Source: Granulicella sp.
GTDB taxonomy: Bacteria; Acidobacteriota; Terriglobia; Terriglobales; Acidobacteriaceae
Reading direction: 5' to 3'
Length of the DNA stretch: 26,263 nucleotides
Assembly: GCA_003133205.1 (NCBI GenBank)
Contig: PKWK01000294.1
Coordinates: forward strand, 4,546 to 30,808
This document shows, piece by piece, positions 18,158 through 25,484 of this stretch. Both the position numbers and the translations under genes were made by a program. The notes under the pieces were generated by a model. It saw only the letters and a program-made list of their open reading frames with translations. It ran no database searches and was not told where the DNA came from. The first letter of the stretch is position 1. Each line of letters starts with the position of its first letter.

Positions 18158-18666
18158 TGGCAACAACCTCAGCACCGTCCGCTGACCAACCCCGAGCCCT
18201 GCTGCTGGCCTGCGGCAATACGTTTCGCGGCGACGATGGAGTCGGTTGGCGCATTGGCTGCGCGGTGCAGCAACAGCCGCCGTGCAGTGGCCTCACCGTG
18301 CTGATGACCCGCCAGTTGCTGCCCGAACACGCGGAAGCAATCAGCACCTCGGAGATTGTGGTCTTCGTCGACTGCTCTGCGGTCACCCCGGCAGGCACTG
18401 TCTCTACGATCCTGATCGAGCCTGCGGAAAGTGTTCCCCGCATTCTCACTCATCATCTGGATCCGGCATCGCTGCTCAGGCTGACGCTCGACCTCTACGC
18501 TCGCACACCGGCCCGCGCAGTCGTCGTCACGGTGGGCGGCGAGTCTTTTGAATGGTCGGATCGACTCAGCACGTCGGTCAAGTCCGCGGTTCCAGAAGCG
18601 CTGGAAGCGGTGCGCATGGCCCTGCTTGGCGACTCCACACCCTCTCCCGCGGTCCACTCACTCTAA
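18157..18666 (+). CDS. hoxW: HoxW, hydrogenase maturation endopeptidase
   Basis: A 169-aa HybD/HycI-family protease that removes the C-terminal peptide of HoxH after nickel insertion. The N-terminal LLACGNTFRGDDGVGWRIG matches the family GNxxxxDDGxG motif, with the metal-sensing Asp in DDG. VVFVDCSAV and THHLDPASLL contain the second acidic position and the His region. The start overlaps the hoxH stop (TGATG), which ties its expression to its substrate. It is the last gene of the hox operon; no strong terminator follows. Confidence 0.88.
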   Translation: MATTSAPSADQPRALLLACGNTFRGDDGVGWRIGCAVQQQPPCSGLTVLMTRQLLPEHAEAISTSEIVVFVDCSAVTPAGTVSTILIEPAESVPRILTHHLDPASLLRLTLDLYARTPARAVVVTVGGESFEWSDRLSTSVKSAVPEALEAVRMALLGDSTPSPAVHSL

Positions 18667-18748
18667 TCTGCCTGTGCCGACGCCCTTGCGTGTTCCGAGC
18701 GATCGAATCGTGCGGGGAATTTAGACTCAGAACGAGGAACATCGTTCA

Positions 18749-19693
18749 ATGCCCGCCGCCAAGCCTCCCGCTCCGCGCAATACCCTCGCGCCTCCTCCAA
18801 AATACCCTCCTGAAATCGTTGATCCTGCGTGGTTGCTGCGGGCCATTGGTCTGTGCCTCGTTGCCGCCCTCATCTGTGCGTGGCTCACGGCATGCCTGCT
18901 GGTCTATCAAGGCGAGTGGCAGCTCGTGCTGCATCCTTCGCACACCATCGAGCAGACTCCGGCCGCCGTCGGCCTGCCCTATTCAGACGTTGCCTTCGGC
19001 GCGTCGGAGACTGGCCAGCCGCGGCTGACCGGCTGGTGGATTCCTGCCGAGTCCCAGGCCGGATTCCAGGCTAAGTACGCTGCTTACACCGTTCTCTATC
19101 TCCATGACGGATCCGGCTCGCTCTCGAACACCGTCCCCATGCTCGGGCGCCTGCACCGCGCCGGGCTCAACGTCTTTGCCATCGACTATCGCGGCTTCGG
19201 GGCGAGCGACGCGTCCGTCCACCCCAGCAGCGTCCGCATGACGGAGGACGCCGCCGCCGCGCTCGAATACCTCACGTCCACCCGGCACATTCCGGCTGGC
19301 GACATCATTCCTTACGGAACGGGGCTAGGTGCGTCGCTCGCCGCTGGCCTCGCGCTCGGTCATCCCGAGTTGCCCGCGGTGATCCTCGATAACCCAGATC
19401 CCGATCCTGCAGCCACGGCTGTTGCGGCGCATCCATCAAAGTTGATCCCGGTTCGGCTGCTCTTTGGCGACCAATTCGACATTGCGAAGCCCATCGCGAC
19501 CGACACGACTCCCAAACTGCTCGTCGCCGGAAGCCTCAACTCCGATGGGACCCACGACCTGCGGAGGGTGCAGACACTGTTCAAGGGCGCCGCCAGTCCC
19601 AGCTTCACGCTCACGCTGCCGCCCGGCAACGATGAATCCGGCTTCCAGGCCGCGCTTAGCCGCTTTCTCGACCAATACCTGCCAGCCCACTAG
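18749..19693 (+). CDS. Membrane-anchored alpha/beta-hydrolase-fold protein, catalytic residues degenerate
   Basis: A 314-aa protein with one transmembrane segment at about residues 29-53 and then an alpha/beta-hydrolase fold of the BEM46/YfhR kind (LHDGSGS, FAIDYRGFGASDAS). The nucleophile elbow, usually GxSxG, reads G190-T-G-L-G194, so glycine stands where the catalytic serine should be. The usual C-terminal His region reads PPGNDESGF, with no histidine. It may be a non-catalytic relative, or use other residues; no substrate can be named. GAGGAAC lies about 10 bases before the ATG. It is 82 bp after hoxW and could be read through from the hox operon, though it has no evident link to hydrogenase. 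Confidence 0.8.
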   Translation: MPAAKPPAPRNTLAPPPKYPPEIVDPAWLLRAIGLCLVAALICAWLTACLLVYQGEWQLVLHPSHTIEQTPAAVGLPYSDVAFGASETGQPRLTGWWIPAESQAGFQAKYAAYTVLYLHDGSGSLSNTVPMLGRLHRAGLNVFAIDYRGFGASDASVHPSSVRMTEDAAAALEYLTSTRHIPAGDIIPYGTGLGASLAAGLALGHPELPAVILDNPDPDPAATAVAAHPSKLIPVRLLFGDQFDIAKPIATDTTPKLLVAGSLNSDGTHDLRRVQTLFKGAASPSFTLTLPPGNDESGFQAALSRFLDQYLPAH

Positions 19694-19757
19694 CTTTCAG
19701 ATCGACGAACCAAGTCACAACCCATAGCGTAGAATTCCATCGCTCGGGGAGATCAAC

Positions 19758-20183
19758 ATGTCAAGATGGCTCAATCGTTTCCAACCTTGGGGAGTTTTGT
19801 TGCTGCGGCTCGTCTTAGGTGCCGCCATGGTCGTCAACGGATACCGCAAGGTCGTCCCATCTGGAGGCTTCCACAACGGCAACACCTTCGCCGCGCTCCA
19901 ACAGTACGCCCACAACATCGCCACGCTCGGGATCCCGCACTGGTTCGGCTACGTCTCTGCGTTCACCGAGTTCGCCGGTGGCATGTTTCTGATCCTGGGC
20001 CTGCTAACCCGATTCTTCGCCTTCCTCGTAGCGATTAATATGCTTGTCGCCATCGCCGCCGTCGACATCCATCAGGGATACCCCGGCGCCGAATACTCGC
20101 TTGCCCTCGCCGCGATCGCGCTCATGCTCCTGGTCTCAGGCCCCGGCAAAGCCGCCCTTGACCGCAAGATCGGTTTCTCCTAG
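19758..20183 (+). CDS. DoxX family membrane protein
   Basis: A 141-aa integral membrane protein with four predicted helices (about residues 12-30, 55-75, 78-97, 110-128). The family blocks LLLRLVLGAAMVVNGYRKV, FTEFAGGMFLILGLLTRF and YSLALAAIALMLLVSGPG are clear. DoxX-family proteins are linked to quinone or thiol redox at the membrane, but most members are uncharacterised. A GGGAGAT ribosome binding site lies 4 to 10 bases upstream. It follows the hydrolase-fold gene by 64 bp, and a strong hairpin follows its stop. Confidence 0.85.
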   Translation: MSRWLNRFQPWGVLLLRLVLGAAMVVNGYRKVVPSGGFHNGNTFAALQQYAHNIATLGIPHWFGYVSAFTEFAGGMFLILGLLTRFFAFLVAINMLVAIAAVDIHQGYPGAEYSLALAAIALMLLVSGPGKAALDRKIGFS

Positions 20184-20210
20184 CTGACCGATTCGCGGCC
20201 TTAAGGAGTG

Positions 20211-20236
20211 AAGGCCCCCGGTGTTCTGGGGGCCTT
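20211..20236 (+). terminator. Hairpin after the DoxX gene
   Basis: AAGGCCCCC (20211-20219) and GGGGGCCTT (20228-20236) form a perfect 9-bp stem around an 8-base loop, 27 bases after the doxX stop. No T-run follows, so it may be a weak or factor-assisted terminator or an RNA-end stabiliser. Confidence 0.55.
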
Positions 20237-20586
20237 ACGTATAGGTGGGGAGGGGTAATGCGGATAGGGGAAGCCGGAACTGTGGGAACTGCTAGCCCGA
20301 CATATTAGTTGGTACATCCAATAAGACGCGGTGATCAAGGAAAAGTTGCCAATAATCCCGCAAAATGTATTTAAAAAATAAATGAATTCTAAAAACTGAA
20401 TACCAAGCGACAGGCGGGGCCGGTTTTTTAGGTTGCTCTTGTTGATTCTATTGTACTTGTGGTTGAAGGCCCCAAAATCGCGCTATCTATTGACGAGAGT
20501 GGTCCTGGAATATGAGTTTTGGGTGCCAAAGTGAGGGTGGGCTGAACTGAGCTACTGAGAAAGTCGATCCGGAGCCAAAAAGTGTA
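20237..20586. other. Gene-free spacer, partly AT-rich
   Basis: No credible coding frame is seen in these 350 bases. The stretch at about 20361-20402 is strongly AT-rich compared with the rest of the window. A short dyad TTGG-TACAT-CCAA is at about 20310-20322. The only DnaA-box-like nonamer seen is TGTGGTTGA at 20458-20466, a 7 of 9 match, so an origin is not supported by boxes. The plus-strand C-over-G bias of the left side ends around here. Confidence 0.4.
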
Positions 20587-20699
20587 CCTCAGCGGCTGAA
20601 GCCGTATCGCGAAGGCGGCGTTTACGGCACGGGTGAACCCGTGCCCTTAAGCAAAACGGGCTTTTTTCAGCACCGTTTAAAGCCCCAAGACTTAAGTCT
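20587..20699. repeat. Structured dispersed repeat, copy 1
   Basis: It begins CCTCAGCGGCT and contains two compact hairpins: CGGCT-GA-AGCCG (20593-20604) and a 9-bp stem GGCACGGGT/ACCCGTGCC at 20626-20645. Then come CCTTAAGCAAAACGGGC, a run of six T (20662-20667) and a 12-bp perfect palindrome AGACTTAAGTCT (20688-20699). The first 74 bases match a second copy at 25313-25383. The third hairpin is seen only here. Confidence 0.7.
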
Positions 20700-20919
20700 G
20701 GCCTAGGAGGGCTGGGAAACCCCCTCTTGATAACTGCGCTCGTTGTTGCCGGGATTAAAGTTCCGGCTAACTTTGGAGCGGACTTTTCAGCCTCTGACTG
20801 CTCATTGGAAATTGTTTTTCATTGGAATAGACGATTGATTGGCGGATGCGATATTGTGGGTACGCTGCGCCGGTCTCCCGGTGTGTTCCCTATCTTCCCA
20901 TCGAAAGGCACCAGGCCAA

Positions 20920-23601
20920 ATGTCATCACGAAAGCTATCTCGCCGAGAATTTGTTGGAACTTCGAGTTTTATGGCCTTGGGCTTGCCTGTCGTGCTTGGG
21001 CGCGCCTATCCGGTGTTCGCCGCTGCCCCGGCGTCGGCTGGGCCGTATGTTCCACCCAAGTCCGCTCGCGCCACGCTGAACTTCAATTACGACTGGAAGT
21101 TCCTGCGCGAGGATGCTGCCGGAGCCGAAGCTCCAGCGTTTGACGACTCCAAGTGGGCCTCGGTGGCGACGCCGCACAGCTTTAATGATGTGGACTCGTT
21201 CCGCATGCTCATCCAGCACAGCGGCGGCGACCGCGGGACATACAAGGGGCTCTCGTGGTATCGCAAGCACTTCAAGTTGCCCGCGGCGCTTGCCGGGCAG
21301 AAGGTGTTCCTTGAGTTCGAAGGAATGCGCCAGGCGGGCGACATCTATCTGAACGGCAAGCAGGTTGGATTCTACGAGAACGGCGTGACGGCATACGGAA
21401 TCGACATTACGGGCGCGTTGCTGCCCGGCGGGAAAGAGAATGTGCTGGCGGTGAAGGTGGACAACACCACTAGCTATAAGGAGCGCGCTTTTTGCATGGC
21501 GAACCCGAAGAATGCGGACGGAACTCCGTGCGCGGGCATGGGGTACGAGTGGAACGCGAACGACTTCAACCCCGACCATGGCGGCATCAACCGGCGGGTG
21601 TGGCTGCACGTGACGGGGAAGATCCATCAGACGCTGCCGCTCTACTACGGGCTGGAGAGCCAGGGCGTCTACGTGCATGCGGGGAACTTCAACATCGCGA
21701 AGAAGACCGCGGATGTGACTGTGGAATCCGAGGTGCATAACGCGTCGGGTGATCGCGCGACGGTGGGGTTGTCGGTCGCAATCGTCGACCACAATGGGAG
21801 CGTTTGCGCGACGTTCGATGGCGATCCGGTGGACCTGGTAGATGGCGAGAAGAGCGTGCAGACGGCGACGGGGAGCCTGAAGGACGCGCGCTTCTGGAGC
21901 ACCGACAACCCGTATCTGTACGACGTCTATTCGATCCTGAAGGTCGATGGGAAGGTCGTCGATGTGAATCGCATTGAGACGGGTTTCCGAAAGGCCGAGT
22001 ACAAGGGCGGTGCAGGCACGGGCGGCGTTTATCTGAACGACAAGTTTGTTTACCTGAAGGGATTCGCGGAGCGCTCGGCTGACGAATGGGCAGGCGTCGG
22101 CGCGGGCTATCCGGATTGGATGCATGACTACACGGCGAGCCTGATTCGCGGGTGCCATGGGAACTACATGCGCTGGATGCACATCTCGCCGCAGAAGGTG
22201 GATGCGGATTCCTTCGCGCGGTTCGGGATTATCCAGACATGTCCGGCCGGCGATAAGGAACGCGACGTCACTGGACGCCAGTGGGATCAGCGCGTCGAGG
22301 TGATGCGAGATACCATCATCTACTTCCGCAATAATCCGAGCATCCTGTTCTGGGAGGCGGGCAACACGGTGGTGGCGCCGGACCAAATGCAACAGATGGT
22401 CGACCTGCGCAAGCAGTGGGATCCGGACGGCGGACGCGTGATGGGCACGCGCGGCGACGGCAACAACGCGGCCAATACGGCGACGACGCCCATCGCGGAG
22501 TACTACGGCGTGATGATTGGGCAGGCTCCACAGACGGATGCGCTGACTGATCCGAAGGCGATGTTCCGGGCCTACTCGGCGGAGCGGCGGGATCGAGCGC
22601 CGATTGTCGAGACGGAGGACTTCCGCGATGAAGGCGCGCGGCGATTCTGGGACGATAATTCGCCGCCGTATTACGGGTTCAAGAAGGGGCCGAACGATAC
22701 GTATCAGTACACGTCGGAGAGCTTTGCGCTGGCGGGGATCAAGCGGTATTGGGAGTATTGGGAGAACCGCATCTCGAATGCGGATCCGGCGCACGCGAAG
22801 TGGTCGGGCTACTGCTCGATTTATTTCACGGATGAGGACGCGGATGGACGACAGGACTCGAGCGAGGTCGCGCGTGTGAGCGGCAAGGTGGATGCGATGC
22901 GCCTGCCGAAGGAGATTTTCTTCGCACATCGCGTGATCCAGAGCGAGCGGCCTGACCTGCATATTCTGGGGCACTGGAGCTATCCGACGGATAAGCCGGT
23001 GGTGAAGACGGTGTACGTCATCGCGAATACGGAGTCGGTGGAGTTGATCGTCAACGGCAAGTCGGCGGGTGTGAACAAGCAACCCGAAAGCGGCTGGATC
23101 TTCGCATTTCCCGGGATCACGTTTGCGCCGGGAAGTCTGAAGGCTATTGGGAAAGATGGGGCCACGATCGCGGCTCAACAGGAGTTGACTACGGCGGGTC
23201 CGGCGGCGGCGATCAAACTGACACCGATCGTCGGGCCGAAGGGATTGCAGGCGGATGGCGAGGATGTTGTGCTGATCGACTTCGAGGTGGTGGACGCGAA
23301 GGGCGTGCGTTGTCCGACCGACGATGCGCGGGTCGACTTCACTTGCACAGGGCCGGGCATCTGGCGCGGCGGATACAACAGCGGGAAGATTGATTCGACG
23401 AACAATCTTTATTTGAATACGGAATGCGGGATCAACCGCGTCGCTGTGCGATCGACTTCGGCGGCAGGGACGATTACGGTGATGGCGAAGCGGGATGGGC
23501 TGAAGGCGGGGCAGGTGCAGGTTGCTTCGAAGGCGGTGGCGGTGACGGACGGGATTGCTACTTTTATGTCGCCGAAGATGCTGGGGCCTGCTGAAAAGTA
23601 G
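20920..23601 (+). CDS. Glycoside hydrolase family 2 protein, Tat-exported
   Basis: An 893-aa beta-glycosidase-like protein. The start at 20920 gives MSSRKLSRREFVGTSSF, a clear twin-arginine signal; the ribosome binding site is weak. The jelly-roll sugar-binding domain (about residues 50-230, with FNYDWKFLRED, LSWYRKHFKLP and EGMRQAGDIYLNGKQVG) is followed by an immunoglobulin-like domain, a TIM barrel (about 340-640), a DUF4982-like domain (VELIVNGKSAGVN) and a C-terminal Ig-like domain. At the position of the GH2 acid/base motif (usually GNE) the sequence reads ILFWEAGNTVVAP, with T483 where Glu is expected. A candidate nucleophile region is PIVETEDF. It may have a displaced acid/base residue, be inactive, or act by a variant mechanism. 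The substrate (galactoside, glucuronide or other) cannot be told from sequence alone. No operon partner is visible. Confidence 0.85.
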   Translation: MSSRKLSRREFVGTSSFMALGLPVVLGRAYPVFAAAPASAGPYVPPKSARATLNFNYDWKFLREDAAGAEAPAFDDSKWASVATPHSFNDVDSFRMLIQHSGGDRGTYKGLSWYRKHFKLPAALAGQKVFLEFEGMRQAGDIYLNGKQVGFYENGVTAYGIDITGALLPGGKENVLAVKVDNTTSYKERAFCMANPKNADGTPCAGMGYEWNANDFNPDHGGINRRVWLHVTGKIHQTLPLYYGLESQGVYVHAGNFNIAKKTADVTVESEVHNASGDRATVGLSVAIVDHNGSVCATFDGDPVDLVDGEKSVQTATGSLKDARFWSTDNPYLYDVYSILKVDGKVVDVNRIETGFRKAEYKGGAGTGGVYLNDKFVYLKGFAERSADEWAGVGAGYPDWMHDYTASLIRGCHGNYMRWMHISPQKVDADSFARFGIIQTCPAGDKERDVTGRQWDQRVEVMRDTIIYFRNNPSILFWEAGNTVVAPDQMQQMVDLRKQWDPDGGRVMGTRGDGNNAANTATTPIAEYYGVMIGQAPQTDALTDPKAMFRAYSAERRDRAPIVETEDFRDEGARRFWDDNSPPYYGFKKGPNDTYQYTSESFALAGIKRYWEYWENRISNADPAHAKWSGYCSIYFTDEDADGRQDSSEVARVSGKVDAMRLPKEIFFAHRVIQSERPDLHILGHWSYPTDKPVVKTVYVIANTESVELIVNGKSAGVNKQPESGWIFAFPGITFAPGSLKAIGKDGATIAAQQELTTAGPAAAIKLTPIVGPKGLQADGEDVVLIDFEVVDAKGVRCPTDDARVDFTCTGPGIWRGGYNSGKIDSTNNLYLNTECGINRVAVRSTSAAGTITVMAKRDGLKAGQVQVASKAVAVTDGIATFMSPKMLGPAEK

Positions 23602-23611
23602 GCTTGGGCTA

Positions 23612-23645
23612 CCTAGATGCGGACTTCTTCAGCAGTCCCGCTAGG
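23612..23645. terminator. Hairpin between convergent GH2 and rimI genes
   Basis: CCTAG-AT-GCGGACT pairs with AGTCCCG-CTAGG around an 8-base loop, with a small internal bulge. It begins 10 bases after the GH2 stop and includes the rimI stop codon, so it could end transcription from both sides. There is no T-run. Confidence 0.45.
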
Positions 23646-24117
23646 CCGGGTCAGACAGTGAGATACGCATGGCGACGGCGTCGTCTTCGGGGTCGCGGTA
23701 GTAGCGCGGGCGGCGGCCTGTCTGCGTGAAGCCAAGCGCGGCGTAGAGGGCGATGGCGCCGGCGCTGGTGGCGCGGACTTCGAGGACTAGCTCGGTTGCG
23801 CCGTGGGAGCGGGACCAGTCGAGTACGGCGTTGCATAGGGCTCGGCCGATGCCGTGGAGGCGGGCGTTGGCGGCTACTACTACGGTTTCGAGTTCGGCCA
23901 GGTGGTCGGCGGGATGCAGGAGGCCGACGGCGAAGCCTGTAAGGGATGCGTTCGTGTGCGCGACGATGAGGCAGCGTGGTTGCGCGGTTGAGTCGAGGAT
24001 GGCCGCGTACGCTGCTGGCGGCCAGTGCGGCGCGTTGTCGGTGGCGCGCTCCAGGGCGAGGATTGCGTCGAGGTCAGAGGCTACGGCGTGGCGCAGTACT
24101 GCGTGTGGCGGATTCAT
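23641..24117 (-). CDS. rimI: GNAT-family N-acetyltransferase, RimI-like
   Basis: A 158-aa GNAT protein. The acetyl-CoA-binding motif RLHGIGRAL (R/QxxGxG/A) follows the beta-4 strand ELETVVVAANA. The C-terminal LEVRATSAGAIALYAALGF and GRRPRYYRDPEDDAVAM match RimI, which acetylates the N-terminal alanine of ribosomal protein S18 in E. coli. The start overlaps the tsaB stop (ATGA), and a tsaB-rimI order is common in bacteria, which supports the RimI call over a generic GNAT. The symbol rests on context as much as on sequence. Confidence 0.82.
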   Translation of the reverse strand: MNPPHAVLRHAVASDLDAILALERATDNAPHWPPAAYAAILDSTAQPRCLIVAHTNASLTGFAVGLLHPADHLAELETVVVAANARLHGIGRALCNAVLDWSRSHGATELVLEVRATSAGAIALYAALGFTQTGRRPRYYRDPEDDAVAMRISLSDPA

Positions 24118-24818
24118 CGTGCGGGCGTCTCACTGGACTTCGCGGCGGCGCTGAGGGTGGGCTTGGCGAATATTTCGGCGTCGGTGCGGCGCAGGTAGTT
24201 GGCGTCGAGCGTGGCGGCGTCGTCGAAGTCGCGTTGCTGGATGCGGCGGAGGGCGAGGGGGAGAGCGTCCTCGGCGGTGGGCTCGGCGATGAGTTTCGGG
24301 GCGAGGGCGGCGATGGATTGGGCGATGGTGGGTTCGCAGGTGACGATTAGCTGCGACGGGTCAAGGCTGAGGGCTGCGGCGAGGAGTTCGTCGCGGGGGA
24401 GCAGGGCTTCGCGTTGGCAGATTCCGTCGACGTAGGTTCCGGAGTAGAACTCGCCGCGGCCGGCGTCTAGCAGGGCTTGAACGCGGGTGGCGGCGGGTGG
24501 CTCGGCGAGATGGGCGAGGATGGCGAGGCGCGAGATTGCGACCAGCGGCAGGTTGAGAGCTTCGCAGAGGCCTTTCGCGGCGCTGAGGCCTACGCGGACT
24601 CCGGTGAAGGAGCCGGGACCGTGCACGACGGCTATGGCGTCGAGCGATGGGAGGGCGATGTGGGCGCTCGCGGCGAGGTCCTTGATGGTGGGCACCAGCC
24701 GCTCGGAGGCGGTGCGGCCGGGGAGGGTTGCGCTGGTGACAACGGCGGGCTCGCGATCCGTGTCGGCGAGAGCAACGCTTCCGGCTGCGCCGCAGGTGTC
24801 GATGAGCAATATCTTCAT
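24114..24818 (-). CDS. tsaB: TsaB, tRNA threonylcarbamoyladenosine synthesis protein
   Basis: A 234-aa ASKHA-fold protein, the TsaD partner in making t6A at position 37 of ANN-decoding tRNAs. The N-terminus MKILLIDTCGAAGSVAL and the core HGPGSFTGVRVGLSAAKGL are diagnostic. The ATG at 24818 is chosen over a GTG at 24848 because family members begin directly with the first beta strand; an AAGGA lies about 12 bases upstream. TsaD, TsaC and TsaE are not in the window. It is coupled to rimI by an ATGA overlap. Confidence 0.92.
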   Translation of the reverse strand: MKILLIDTCGAAGSVALADTDREPAVVTSATLPGRTASERLVPTIKDLAASAHIALPSLDAIAVVHGPGSFTGVRVGLSAAKGLCEALNLPLVAISRLAILAHLAEPPAATRVQALLDAGRGEFYSGTYVDGICQREALLPRDELLAAALSLDPSQLIVTCEPTIAQSIAALAPKLIAEPTAEDALPLALRRIQQRDFDDAATLDANYLRRTDAEIFAKPTLSAAAKSSETPAR

Positions 24819-25009
24819 TCCGGCTGATTTTCCTTGGGAGGGGCCCACAGAGGGCGCGGCACTTCGTCATGGGCACCGTGCTGGGGCTGACGAAGATACA
24901 CAACGAGTGTGACGTTTTTCAGAAACTATTCGGCGCCATTGGCCCAATCTATCCAGATTCTCCGGGACTGTTGGATGGCCCTGGAGAATGGGAGAGACCT
25001 GAACGAACT

Positions 25010-25129
25010 CTAGGCTCCTTCCCGGACGATCCGCACGGGAGTCTGGCTGAATTCCTCGCGCCTGGGTGCAGGAGATTTGGGTTGGGGTGCCTTCTTTTTC
25101 TCGCGCTTGCCTTTATCTTTGTTTCCCAT
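25010..25129 (-). CDS. Possible small lysine/arginine-rich protein
   Basis: A 39-aa frame beginning MGNKDKGKREKKKAPQPK and ending VRIVREGA before a TAG at 25010-25012. It is strongly basic at the N-terminus with no hydrophobic segment. Short Lys-rich proteins starting MGNKDKGK or similar are, to my recollection, recurrent in Acidobacteriota and some other phyla, mostly as hypotheticals. Upstream I see only a weak ribosome binding site (GTGGG). A hairpin (TTCTCC-GGG paired with CCC-T-GGAGAA, 24958-24988) lies 22 bases past the stop on this strand. The function is unknown. Confidence 0.4.
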   Translation of the reverse strand: MGNKDKGKREKKKAPQPKSPAPRREEFSQTPVRIVREGA

Positions 25130-25312
25130 GCCCACAGTCTAACGCCGACGCGAGGCCCGTGGAGAGGCAAACTGCAAGCCCTTCCGCACAGCCGTGCGGC
25201 GTGACGTTTCCGGCTGGTGCAATTATGGTTAGAGAAGGGGTCTGTGTAGAAGCACTATTGCGTTTACCGTGACGGACCTGTTCCGAGCTGCTGGACCAGG
25301 CACGACTCACGA

Positions 25313-25383
25313 CCTCAGCGGCTAAAGCCGGAGTACAAATGCAGCGGTTACGGCACGGCTAAAGCCGTGCTCTTAACAAGACG
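25313..25383. repeat. Structured dispersed repeat, copy 2
   Basis: It begins CCTCAGCGGCT like copy 1 and has hairpins CGGCT-AA-AGCCG (25319-25330) and GCACGGCT-AA-AGCCGTGC (25353-25370), then TCTTAACAAGACGG. In the second stem the pair that is G-C in copy 1 (GGGT/ACCC) is C-G here (GGCT/AGCC), a compensatory change. It lies about 100 bp upstream of aceE. The rest of the 24849-25484 spacer holds only the possible small gene and a short hairpin at 25184-25199. Confidence 0.7.
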
Positions 25384-25388
25384 GAGAC

Positions 25389-25434
25389 GATTCCGACGTT
25401 CGGAGACGAGAGTGATCCCGATGTTCGGAGCGAG
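25389..25434. promoter_or_regulatory. Tandem dyads upstream of aceE
   Basis: Two near-identical units of 22 and 21 bp start 25 bp apart (25389 and 25414). Each contains the dyad CCGA-N3-TCGG (CCGACGTTCGG and CCGATGTTCGG) followed by AG-NN-GAG. They end 50 bp before the aceE start and could be a double operator. Confidence 0.4.
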
Positions 25435-25484
25435 TTTGGGCGGATTCTAGGACCTTTGCATTGAAGAGAGAGCTGGACACGCGA

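Noticed and set aside
20361..20466. AT-rich stretch plus TGTGGTTGA as a replication origin
   Set aside because: There is only one weak 7 of 9 DnaA-box match and no dnaA, dnaN or parAB genes nearby, so the skew switch is reported without an origin call.
20935..23178. Long open frame on the minus strand (747 codons)
   Set aside because: It is antisense to the GH2 gene, has no domain signal, and its composition is that of a reverse-frame shadow.
24958..24988. Hairpin TTCTCCGGG/CCCTGGAGAA as a definite terminator
   Set aside because: The stem has a bulge and no T-run on either strand; it is kept only as a note with the small gene.
24869..25204. 111-codon plus-strand frame between tsaB and aceE
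   Set aside because: It has no recognisable domain or ribosome binding site and overlaps the more protein-like small minus-strand frame.
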